In this document: piece by piece, positions 1 through 6,348 of the stretch | Numbering within the stretch: the first letter of the stretch is position 1 | Layout of the letters: every line of letters begins with the position of its first letter | From: Mangrovibacillus cuniculi | GTDB taxonomy: Bacteria; Bacillota; Bacilli; Bacillales; R1DC41 | Assembly: GCF_015482585.1 (NCBI RefSeq) | Contig: NZ_CP049742.1 | Location: forward strand, 2,387,001 to 2,451,000 | DNA: 64,000 bases | Direction of reading: 5' to 3' | Notes under the pieces: generated by a model | Database searches by the model: none | Seen by the model: only the letters and a program-made list of their open reading frames with translations | Told to the model about the DNA's origin: nothing | Program-made: the position numbers and the translations under genes

Positions 1-1
1 T

Positions 2-274
2 GGTGTAGTAAAGGAAGTAGAAAATTCACTGACAGCTCTTGATTTAGCAAAACTAGATTATCAATCCAGAGGGCTTAACGAGGAAGAAATTAATTCTGAG
101 ATAGTAAATGTTTACGAAGAATATTTAGCGAAAATTAGTACATTTACAATAGATGTACCTGTAGCTACTACTTGGCTATATAAAAAAATTCCCAAAGAGA
201 AAATATTAAGAGTTCATAAGATATTTTTCACTAACTTTTCAGATAGAGCAAAGAATGACTATTTTGGCTTTTAA
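2..274 (+). CDS. C-terminal part of an unrecognised protein (cut by the window edge)
   Basis: The frame is open from the left edge to a TAA at 272-274, giving about 90 residues with no start inside the window. The product is hydrophilic, rich in Glu/Lys/Asn, and ends in an aromatic stretch (NDYFGF). I see no membrane segment and do not recognise a domain. A DUF2750 gene follows 58 bases downstream on the same strand, so the two may be co-transcribed. Codon use is A/T-rich like the neighbouring accessory genes. The function is unknown. Confidence 0.6.
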   Translation, partial: GVVKEVENSLTALDLAKLDYQSRGLNEEEINSEIVNVYEEYLAKISTFTIDVPVATTWLYKKIPKEKILRVHKIFFTNFSDRAKNDYFGF

Positions 275-332
275 TTTGAGATGAAAAATCCAAATATATT
301 ATACATTTAAAATGAGAAAGGAAGAGGCTACT

Positions 333-704
333 ATGTCATTCGGTTTCACTATTGATTCTAAAAAACGTTATGATGCGTTTCTAAGAAAAGTAGTAGAAAA
401 CAAAAAAGTTTGGGGCTTAGAACACAACGGAATGTGGTGTGTATGCGAATCTACTGAATATGAAGATACACTAGTTATGCCATTTTGGTCTGATGAAGCA
501 TATGCTCGTCAGTGCAATATCAATGAGTGGTCCCATTATAAACCAACTCCAATACCATTAGAGATATTCTTAAGTAATTGGATATACGGAATGAACGAAG
601 AGGGACACATGGTTGGAGTAAATTGGAACTCTAAGCTAATTGGAGTTGAAGTGGAACCATTTGATTTACTTGACGAGATAGAAAGGAGATTAGCCAACAA
701 CTAA
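333..704 (+). CDS. DUF2750 domain protein
   Basis: The predicted protein has 123 residues when started at the ATG at 333. That ATG follows a good ribosome binding site (AAAGGAAGAGG), whereas the in-frame ATG at 312 lies inside the purine-rich leader. The spacing of a VWGL motif near the N-terminus, a central MPFWSDEAYA stretch and a GVEVEP...LLDEIE tail is what I know of DUF2750 proteins, which are small soluble proteins of unknown role sometimes found beside polymorphic toxins. No signal peptide or membrane helix is visible. The partial upstream gene could be its partner. The family call rests on pattern memory, and no catalytic role can be assigned. Confidence 0.7.
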   Translation: MSFGFTIDSKKRYDAFLRKVVENKKVWGLEHNGMWCVCESTEYEDTLVMPFWSDEAYARQCNINEWSHYKPTPIPLEIFLSNWIYGMNEEGHMVGVNWNSKLIGVEVEPFDLLDEIERRLANN

Positions 705-735
705 TTAGTTTTTGTTTTTACTAATGTACGATGAT

Positions 736-893
736 CCACCATCTCATCAGGAATGGCAACATCAATGGCTTTTTCTAAAGCATGTACTAACTAATACATA
801 CTCGTTTCTTTATAAGTAACTAAATAGTACTCAAACACACTAGCAGTTAAGTTCTCTAAAGCTACCACGTCCCTTCAGCAAGATCAACGACAT
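736..893 (-). pseudogene. Decayed fragment of galE
   Basis: Read on the plus strand, this stretch aligns without large gaps to about 5143-5300, the 3' third of the intact galE in this window. Shared blocks include AAAGCATG-ACTAACT, AGCAGTTAAGTTCTCTAA and TTAGCAAGATC-like segments, at very roughly three quarters identity by eye. No frame is open. A degenerate copy of the hairpin repeat found beside the intact galE lies just to its right. This is a remnant of a duplicated galE 3' end, not an active gene. Confidence 0.75.
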
Positions 894-953
894 TATCGGG
901 AAGTTACAATTATCCGCTCTTATTGTTAGGTGAAGTTAAAAGTGGGGTGGTAT

Positions 954-1022
954 AAGGAAGTCCTGCCCTTGGTAAGGCTTTAATATGTGACAAATAAGTG
1001 AGAATTGGGATTTGTCACTCTG
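954..1022. repeat. Decayed copy of the composite hairpin repeat
   Basis: The left half (AAGGAAGTCCTGCC...GGCTTTAATATGT) matches the left half of the repeat at 3921-3998. The right half retains GTGAG and CACTCTGTCT of its hairpin. Within it, GTGACAAAT at 987-995 and ATTTGTCAC at 1010-1018 form a perfect 9-bp inverted repeat. It sits beside the galE remnant in the same relative order as at the intact galE. Confidence 0.65.
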
Positions 1023-1145
1023 TCTATTATTCCATTTTTTATAGAAATTTGTCTTTATGCATGTATCTAAAAATTAGTTCAAATAGTAAAATTACTTTAT
1101 GGTTAAGGGGAATGATGCACTTGAGAATATATAGAGGTGAAAAGA

Positions 1146-1892
1146 ATGGGAGATTTGCTATCAGGTAAAGAAAAAGATGACCAGATGGAGCCAGTCAATA
1201 GTCTATCCACAAAGGATACAATTTTAGGATGCCTTGCTACAGTCCTTATCGGGATATTTGGATTATCGGTCATTTTGTTGATATTTTGGGGACCTGGCTT
1301 ATTTAAAGATCATATTATAAAGCCAGATGAAGCTATTTTTATATCTGGTCAATACAATCTATCACTGTTAGTTATGATATTTATCATCTTGTGGATATTT
1401 GCATGCATATATTGGGTTAGAGGTGTAAAAAGATTTCTTACATTCATGACTGTGCCTTTTACTGCTTATATATTACTCTTTTTCAATTATCATATAGGCG
1501 TACTTGAAGGTATACATAAAAACTCGTATTTCCAACTTACTTCTTCATTTGTGGAATGGGGAGAAATGGATGAAGTAGCTTTTATACCGGACTACACTAC
1601 TGGGAGAAAGGAAACAACCTTTAATATTAAGTTAGTTTATATGGTAGATAAAAAATCTTACTGGGTTGATAGTGTTAACCTAGAAGACCTGTTAAGACTA
1701 AAGGAGTTGTTGGAACAACAAGGTGATGTCCCTGTTTTTATCTATCCTTTAGACAAAGGTGATCTTTCTAAGTTAGAAGATGTAAGAGAAGAAAATAATG
1801 AATACTATAAAAGGATATTGGATTTCATAGAAGTTAAGGATATAAGAAAATATCCAAAAGAACATATATTGGTGAACGAATCTTTTTATTAA
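1146..1892 (+). CDS. Membrane protein of unknown function
   Basis: The predicted protein has 248 residues. I chose the ATG at 1146 because AGAGGTGA lies 6 bases upstream; the upstream GTG at 1137 would sit in that binding site. Three hydrophobic helices lie at roughly residues 27-50, 70-92 and 97-115. They are followed by a hydrophilic C-terminal half of about 130 residues that is probably cytoplasmic or extracellular. I recognise no family. The gene stands alone, with no same-strand partner within 100 bases. It lies in an A/T-rich accessory stretch between the galE remnant and a riboswitch-controlled gene on the other strand. Confidence 0.7.
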   Translation: MGDLLSGKEKDDQMEPVNSLSTKDTILGCLATVLIGIFGLSVILLIFWGPGLFKDHIIKPDEAIFISGQYNLSLLVMIFIILWIFACIYWVRGVKRFLTFMTVPFTAYILLFFNYHIGVLEGIHKNSYFQLTSSFVEWGEMDEVAFIPDYTTGRKETTFNIKLVYMVDKKSYWVDSVNLEDLLRLKELLEQQGDVPVFIYPLDKGDLSKLEDVREENNEYYKRILDFIEVKDIRKYPKEHILVNESFY

Positions 1893-2054
1893 GAACAACT
1901 AAAAATGTTAAAGACACAAACTATAACATTTTTAATATCCTCTAATGAAGACAGGGAGTGTGTTTTACGAAGATTAATATGTTAGTAAGAAATATCTCCT
2001 ATAAATTATATCTAAAAATCTAGTAAAACATAACATGATACCTATCCCTGTCTC

Positions 2055-2342
2055 TCAATATGGAAGGCCTCCCTTTTGGAGAGCTTTGATATGGAAAATA
2101 TTAGTGAGACGAGGGACCTGTCCCTCTGTCTCAATTTTTATTGCCCCGTATGTTCCTTTCACCGCTCCATCAATAAATTGGCCTGCATTATCCATAGCAA
2201 CTACGGATGCTTTCTCAATACCGTCACCTACTTCAGTAAGCCACTTAGAATCAACCGTCTTTCCAACTAAATTTACTCCTCCACCAATGATGCTTCCTCC
2301 TACTGTTCCTACACCTTTACCGATTGAGCGAAATAATGACAT
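2055..2342 (-). CDS. Small glycine-rich protein, C-terminus replaced by a repeat
   Basis: The ORF has 95 codons, starting at an ATG preceded by AAAGGCGG. Residues 1-67 look native: a Gly-rich helix (SIGKGVGTVGG, then IIGGGVNLVG), then VAMDNAGQFIDGAVKGTYGAIK. The last residues, from IETEGQVPRL onward, are simply the translation of the hairpin repeat at 2061-2133, so the original C-terminus has been lost or swapped. The gene is the first coding sequence after a cyclic-di-GMP-I riboswitch and a terminator-like hairpin, which implies riboswitch control of its transcription. I do not know its function. Its Gly-rich helix could associate with membranes. It may be non-functional in this strain. Confidence 0.6.
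   Translation of the reverse strand: MSLFRSIGKGVGTVGGSIIGGGVNLVGKTVDSKWLTEVGDGIEKASVVAMDNAGQFIDGAVKGTYGAIKIETEGQVPRLTNIFHIKALQKGGLPY
2061..2133. repeat. Composite hairpin repeat, copy inside a small gene
   Basis: The element has two parts. The first is an imperfect hairpin (GGAAGGCCTCCCTTTTGGAG). The second is the strongly conserved hairpin GTGAGACGAGGGACCTGTCC followed by CTCTGTCTCA, where GAGAC and AGGGA pair with TCCCT and GTCTC. The same order and spacing recur at 3921-3998. This copy overwrites the 3' end of the small minus-strand gene. A weaker CCTGTCTCTCAA at 2047-2058 may be a second, eroded end. Confidence 0.85.
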
Positions 2343-2401
2343 GTTTTTTCCGCCTTTCTACTTCATCTCCGTTTTGGAGATTTCATGTACTGTTCTTATA
2401 C

Positions 2402-2427
2402 AAAAAGCCCCTACTCTACATAGGGGC
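2402..2427 (-). terminator. Intrinsic terminator, probable riboswitch expression platform
   Basis: On the minus strand GCCCCTA...TAGGGGC is followed directly by TTTTT. It lies between the riboswitch aptamer and the small gene that starts at 2342, the position expected for a transcription attenuator. The aptamer contains AGGGGC, complementary to the 5' arm (GCCCCT), which gives a possible antiterminator pairing. That pairing is inference. Confidence 0.8.
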
Positions 2428-2439
2428 GCAGTTAATCAA

Positions 2440-2530
2440 TCTATCTGATTGCAACTGGCTGGCATACCCGTACGGATTTAGCCCCTTTAGCTTTGCGTCT
2501 CACTTTTTCAAGTAATTTGCCTATTCAATT
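2440..2530 (-). promoter_or_regulatory. Cyclic-di-GMP-I (GEMM-I) riboswitch
   Basis: Read on the minus strand, the segment carries the class I signature in order: GGCAAA, a stem ACTT-GAAA-AAGT with a GAAA tetraloop, the invariant GACGCAAAGC, then GGGGCTAAATCC, a short stem closed by GTAC, GGGTATGCC and GCCAGTTGC. This matches my memory of the Vibrio Vc2 aptamer layout. A terminator hairpin follows 13 bases downstream and a gene about 100 bases downstream. The class senses cyclic di-GMP. Whether ligand turns this copy on or off cannot be read directly. Confidence 0.85.
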
Positions 2531-2668
2531 AGTGTATTTTTACCTATGTATATAGTATTACCCAAATAAAGTTATAACAAGAAATTTTTTGAAAATAAAT
2601 AGGGTTAACTTCATATTTCTTAATGACACTATGATTTCTTTTGGAGTTTTGTAAACGCTAGAATAAAA

Positions 2669-3196
2669 TTGACACTTTTTGCTCAGTTTGAATCTATTCA
2701 TCCATTTCTAGATGGGAATGGAAGATTGGGTAGGATTCTAATTGCCCTCTATCTATTACAAACAAAAATAATTGAAACGCCTTTTTTCTTTTTAAGTGAA
2801 GAGTTAGAAAAAGAAAAGTTTAGATATTATAGTATGTTAAACGGGGTCAGAGGTATTGGAAAAAAAGAACCTGATTGGGCAAGTTGGATTACATTCTTCT
2901 TAGATACTGCGGAGAGAATGGCAAAACACCAATTTGCAAAACTAGATGAGGCAGAAAACTTATATGAAGGAGGGCTTCAGTCATTTGAACAGCCTTCTAT
3001 TGCTAAAGTGTGGGGAGCCATGTTTGAAGTCCCAATAGCAACAGTACCTCAACTAGAAAAAATAACTGGATTAGCGCAGGGAACCATTAGAAAAAGTCTT
3101 TCCTATCTAGTAGAAAAGAACATGATCTTCACAGATGAGCGTATACGTCATAAACGTTACTATCATTATGATCTTATACGGATAATGACAGAATAG
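2669..3196 (+). pseudogene. Fic family protein, N-terminal half missing
   Basis: The frame opens at a TTG without a ribosome binding site and reads straight into AQFESIHPFLDGNGRLGR. Residues 11-22 are a textbook Fic motif (HPFxDGNGRxxR), the AMP-transfer active site. Intact members of this class are about 350-380 residues, while 175 remain here. The N-terminal helices and flap that hold the target are absent, and in-frame stops lie immediately upstream. The C-terminal part (about residues 105-170, TVPQLEKITGLAQGTIRKSL) is the usual winged-helix domain. The family AMPylates target proteins, but this copy is probably dead. Confidence 0.8.
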
Positions 3197-3268
3197 GACA
3201 TCGGGGACAGGAACTGTGTCTTTCCAAAAATACAAAAAAAATCAAGGTTGTAACCTTTTAGAATATGT

Positions 3269-3308
3269 AAAAAATTGGTGAGACGAGGGACCTGTCCCTC
3301 TGTCTCAA
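3269..3308. repeat. Composite hairpin repeat, copy at the 5' edge of an ORF
   Basis: AATATGTAAAAAATTGGTGAGACGAGG and the rest of the conserved GTGAGACGAGGGACCTGTCC hairpin are present. In the left half the usual hairpin is replaced by AAGGTTGTAACCTT. A related motif, GGGGACAGGAACTGTGTC, lies just upstream at 3203-3220. The downstream ORF uses this repeat as its first codons. Confidence 0.8.
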
Positions 3309-3886
3309 AAAACTTGGATTACAACGGCGACGTTTTTTGTACGTTGGTTGATCCATTATCGGAGAAAGACCACTTATTGAAAAAGCTTGCTATTCTTCTT
3401 TCGTATCAAAATAGACATAGACATACAAAGTTCCTTATTTATGAGAGACTATTAACCATGCTTTCTCATACAGAAATCTGTCAGCTTAGTGGCATTAGCC
3501 CAAGTAAGTTAAAAGATTTCTATGATTTGATAAGCATGTCTAGCTCAGAATTAGATTACTATCGATACCTGGGAGTCGAACAGCTGATGTTAAAGCTGAA
3601 AAACAGAAAAGGATTAACGGTTCAGGAGACGAGGGTATTAACACAATTAATTCTCAATAAAGAAATAAGTGGTAAACAATTAGACGAATATTTTGTGCTA
3701 AGAAAGTATATCCCTCTCCATCATAATGACATAATTGCCACTAACCAAGTCTCTTATTTGGTTGACAGATCTATTATAAGAAATAATCATGTAGTTGCTG
3801 CGACGCTGTATTTTCAAAAGATGTATAGAGCTTCCCCTCCACCTTGGGATAAGCCAACCGATGATCCTGGTGATTGGCTGAATTAG
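3275..3886 (+). pseudogene. Unrecognised ORF with its N-terminus supplied by a repeat
   Basis: The 203-codon frame begins in the hairpin repeat (MVRRGTCPSVS is repeat translation), so the native part starts at about 3309 with NLDYNGDVFCTLVDPLSEKD. The remainder is a soluble, mainly helical protein with an HTH-like segment (EICQLSGISPSKLKDFY, about residues 68-84) and an acidic, Pro/Trp-containing tail. I do not recognise the family. No ribosome binding site precedes the first codon. The gene has probably lost its 5' end to the repeat insertion, though fusion to a new start is possible. A hairpin with a short T-run follows at 3929-3953. Confidence 0.5.
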
Positions 3887-3920
3887 CCTCACTGTTTATG
3901 ACCACTTTCTATTTTAATGA

Positions 3921-3998
3921 CAAGGAAGCCCTGCCATTTGGCAGGGCTTTAATATGTAAATAATTGGTGAGACGAGGGACCTGTCCCTCTGTCTCAGG
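3921..3998. repeat. Composite hairpin repeat, best-preserved copy
   Basis: This is the reference copy. It has a perfect hairpin, GCCCTGCC-ATTT-GGCAGGGC, followed by TTTAATATG. After a short AT-rich spacer come GTGAGACGAGGGACCTGTCC and CTCTGTCTCA. The first hairpin can act as a terminator for the plus-strand ORF ending at 3886. The second is the imperfect stem shared by all copies. Confidence 0.85.
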
Positions 3999-4011
3999 CA
4001 CCCGTTCTTCA

Positions 4012-4049
4012 AAAAATGTTCAAAAACAATGAAAATAAAGAACATTTTT
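4012..4049. repeat. Inverted repeat AAAAATGTTC / GAACATTTTT
   Basis: Ten-base perfect arms are separated by 18 bases. The repeat lies immediately right of the hairpin repeat, in a gene-free stretch between two convergent ORFs. It could be a weak bidirectional terminator or another dispersed repeat. Confidence 0.6.
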
Positions 4050-4082
4050 CAGTGGCCTCCATCTGTCCTTGTGTCCCGATAA

Positions 4083-4109
4083 AGTAAAGCAGGAAGACCC
4101 TGCTTTACT
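4083..4109 (-). terminator. Hairpin at the 3' end of the nuclease-like gene
   Basis: AGTAAAGCAGG pairs with CCTGCTTTACT, and the TAA stop of the minus-strand gene lies inside the stem. Several minus-strand genes in this window end the same way. The following T-run is poor (TTTATC), so termination strength is uncertain. Confidence 0.5.
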
Positions 4110-4686
4110 GGAGATTATTATGTTGGTCCCTAATATTTATGATAAGTTTTTTGCATTTATCAATGCCTTCAAAAAACTCATCTCTTTCATTCTGACTAGC
4201 CCGTTTTTCGTGATAGGCATCAATTTTGGAAAGAAGCCATTGTAGTCTAGCTAAGTTCATTTTGTGTAACTTTGGTATACCAGTTTTATGCAAAAGACCT
4301 CGTCCTTTTCCAGGCCTTAAAATCATACAACTTTGTGGTAAACAAGGATCTCCAAAAATTAAAAGGAGTACACCCTCTGTTTTTTTTGCTAATCCAATAA
4401 GAGCATTAAGTTGACTATGATTAAGAAAACTAGGACTCTTTTTGAATTCAAGAAAAGTGTAATCATTTATTTGCCTGCGAAAACCGTCTATATCAGAATA
4501 TACTCTATTCCCTTCCCCCGTTAAAGTTTTCAAACACCAAGCGTTTTCTAGATAAGACAAAGGATCTCGGATATTATTCATATTCTTAAAAAACCGATAA
4601 TCTAAATCGAATGCTTTCTTAGATTTTAATTGCTTTAACGTAGGCTCTCCATTTGTAGAAAGCACCGCAACTATCTTTTTTGTCAT
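4105..4686 (-). CDS. Hypothetical protein, possible PD-(D/E)xK nuclease fold
   Basis: The predicted protein has 193 residues with a strong start (AGGAGGAACACACTTT-ATG). It is soluble, with no signal peptide. The segment SDIDGF at about residues 64-69, followed by YTFLEFKKS at about 76-84 and a Q-containing helix, resembles the D...ExK core of PD-(D/E)xK nucleases. That fold assignment is inference from the motif alone. The downstream strand ILLLIFGDP would fit the same fold. A 20-bp near-palindrome overlaps the promoter region, which suggests repression by a dimeric regulator. No partner gene lies alongside. Confidence 0.6.
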   Translation of the reverse strand: MTKKIVAVLSTNGEPTLKQLKSKKAFDLDYRFFKNMNNIRDPLSYLENAWCLKTLTGEGNRVYSDIDGFRRQINDYTFLEFKKSPSFLNHSQLNALIGLAKKTEGVLLLIFGDPCLPQSCMILRPGKGRGLLHKTGIPKLHKMNLARLQWLLSKIDAYHEKRASQNERDEFFEGIDKCKKLIINIRDQHNNLQ

Positions 4687-4710
4687 AAAGTGTGTTCCTC
4701 CTAAATATAA

Positions 4711-4730
4711 TGTAGTGTTCGAATACTACA
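4711..4730. promoter_or_regulatory. Near-perfect 20-bp palindrome, candidate operator
   Basis: TGTAGTGTTC is followed directly by GAATACTACA; nine of ten positions are symmetric. It lies 25-44 bases upstream of the start of the minus-strand nuclease-like gene, just 5' of CATTATATTTAGGAGG. The symmetry is centred on TTCGAA and is not the LexA box (CGAAC-N4-GTTCG). Confidence 0.55.
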
Positions 4731-4795
4731 AGATATGGTGGAAATCACGGTAAAAGATGTTGTTTTTGCTTTACTGGTAGAGAGATTGAAAGTAG

Positions 4796-4828
4796 ATAAG
4801 AGTGGGGACCAATTTTCTCCACTCTTAT
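4796..4828. repeat. Inverted repeat between galE and the nuclease-like gene
   Basis: ATAAGAGTGG and CCACTCTTAT are perfect 10-base arms with a 13-base loop. The roughly 300-base stretch between the two minus-strand genes holds nothing else I can identify. The hairpin has no strong T-run on either side, so it may be a weak galE terminator or an RNA-stabilising stem. Confidence 0.5.
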
Positions 4829-4991
4829 TATGGCTAAAAAATCCATAAAATAAACATGTATTGTTAAATAACAAATACATATTTACTCTTGGTATATGAG
4901 CGAATGGTTTATAAACAAGGTAAGGCGTAAGATTACACCATAAAAGTTAAATCAATACACACTTTATCAAAATATTACATATTTTTAGTTC

Positions 4992-6002
4992 TTACTCAAC
5001 AACTAGAGCGCCCAACCTACTCTCAAACCCCCAAGCATCCCGACACATCTCATAAATCCCTTTCTCCGCACGCCACCCAAGCTCTCGCTCCGCCTTAGTA
5101 ACATCCGCATAACACTCCGCAATATCCCCAGCACGACGTTCCACAATCTCATAAGGAATCGTTACACCAGTAGCTTCTTGAAAAGCATGAACTAACTCCA
5201 ACACACTCGTGCCCTTACCAGTACCTAAATTATACATATGCACCCCAGCAGTTAAGTTCTCTAACGCTGCTAAATGCCCTTTAGCAAGATCCACAACATG
5301 AATGTAATCACGTACACCGGTACCATCTACTGTGTCATAGTCATTTCCAAACACCATTAACTTATCTCTCTTCCCTCTTGCCACTTGAGTGACAAACGGC
5401 ATTAGGTTATTCGGAATACCATTTGGTGCTTCTCCAATCTCTCCGCTTTCATGTGCTCCAACTGGATTAAAGTAACGAAGAATAGACACTCCTAGATCCG
5501 GTGTCACATTAGCAACATCTGTTAAAATGCGTTCACTCATTGCTTTTGTTTCACCATAAGGATTAGTGGTAGGTAGTAAAGATAATCCTTCATGGAAAGG
5601 AACTTGATTATCTCCATACACCGTCGCAGAAGAACTAAACACAAACTTGTTTACCCCAAACAAGGTACAGTACTTCGCCAACAGCATTGTACTAACAAGA
5701 TTGTTTTGATAATACATGACAGGTTGTTGCACAGACTCTCCTACTGCCTTGTATCCAGCAAAGTGAATAACACCAACAAAGTCATGTGCTTCAAACAACT
5801 GTCGAACTTCTGCTTCTACCGTCACATCTCCTTCATAAAAGGTAACACGACTAGTAGAAATACGTTCAATTCGCTCCACTACGTCACGAGTACTGTTACT
5901 TAAATTATCCACTATCACTACCTCATATCTACTAGCAAGTAACTCTACACAAGTATGAGATCCAATATATCCCGTTCCACCAGTAACCAATACTTTCTTC
6001 AT
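4992..6002 (-). CDS. galE: UDP-glucose 4-epimerase
   Basis: The predicted protein has 336 residues, the usual length. It interconverts UDP-glucose and UDP-galactose (possibly also the N-acetylated forms) in the cytosol. The NAD-binding loop GGTGYIGS lies at residues 8-15, the catalytic Ser in FSSSATVYG (about 122-130), and Y149xxxK153 in NPYGETK. The ribosome binding site TAGGAGGCG directly precedes the ATG. It is the last gene of the polysaccharide locus. Its leader runs through the GCCCTGCC hairpin with a T-run that ends right at the ribosome binding site, so read-through from the locus should be attenuated. A decayed copy of its 3' end lies at 736-893. Confidence 0.95.
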   Translation of the reverse strand: MKKVLVTGGTGYIGSHTCVELLASRYEVVIVDNLSNSTRDVVERIERISTSRVTFYEGDVTVEAEVRQLFEAHDFVGVIHFAGYKAVGESVQQPVMYYQNNLVSTMLLAKYCTLFGVNKFVFSSSATVYGDNQVPFHEGLSLLPTTNPYGETKAMSERILTDVANVTPDLGVSILRYFNPVGAHESGEIGEAPNGIPNNLMPFVTQVARGKRDKLMVFGNDYDTVDGTGVRDYIHVVDLAKGHLAALENLTAGVHMYNLGTGKGTSVLELVHAFQEATGVTIPYEIVERRAGDIAECYADVTKAERELGWRAEKGIYEMCRDAWGFESRLGALVVE

Positions 6003-6015
6003 CTACACGCCTCCT

Positions 6016-6044
6016 AAAAAAGCCCTGCCAAATGGCAGGGCTTT
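6016..6044 (-). terminator. Terminator hairpin abutting the galE ribosome binding site
   Basis: AGCCCTGCC-AAAT-GGCAGGGCT forms a perfect stem. On the minus strand it is followed by TTTTTTA, which runs directly into GGAGGCG of galE. It is the left part of the repeat copy at 6031-6175 and would end or attenuate transcripts coming from the Wzx gene. Confidence 0.75.
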
Positions 6045-6175
6045 AAAATATGTATGGAATCTACTCTTTACAATTTGTCTTGAAACGCAGTTCGACTAAT
6101 ACCGGATAGTAAAATATACTGGTTACTTGTTATTGTAAAAATTTAGTGAGACGCGGTACCTGTCCCTCTGTCTCT
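6031..6175. repeat. 145-bp tandem duplication containing the hairpin repeat, unit 1
   Basis: The unit runs from AATGGCAGGGCTTTAAAATA to the hairpin GTGAGACGCGGTACCTGTCC plus CTCTGTCTC. The next 145 bases repeat it. Compared with the 78-bp copies elsewhere, extra sequence (about 70 bases) lies between the two hairpins. Both units share the G-to-C and A-to-T changes (GCGGTACC) absent from the other copies, so they duplicated locally. Confidence 0.85.
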
Positions 6176-6320
6176 AATGGCAGGGCTTTAAAATATGTAT
6201 GGAACTCTACTATTTATAATTTGTCTTTAAACGTAATACGACTGATCCGGGAAGTGACAAATACCCGTCACTTATTATTTGTAAAAATTTAGTGAGACGC
6301 GGTACCTGTCCCTCTGTCTC
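6176..6320. repeat. 145-bp tandem duplication, unit 2
   Basis: This is the second unit, directly adjacent and offset exactly 145 bases from the first. Both ends are nearly identical and the middle is more diverged. In the middle, GTGACAAAT...GTCACTTAT resembles the inverted repeat of the decayed copy at 987-1018. It fills most of the gap between galE and the Wzx gene. Confidence 0.85.
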
Positions 6321-6348
6321 AAAAATCTGTGATAAAAATTTAACATCC

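Noticed and set aside
2035-2515. Plus-strand frames opposite the small riboswitch-controlled gene
   Set aside because: They are antisense to the gene, terminator and aptamer, which have stronger evidence.
4711-4730. LexA box at the nuclease-like gene
   Set aside because: The palindrome is centred on TTCGAA and lacks the CGAAC-N4-GTTCG spacing.
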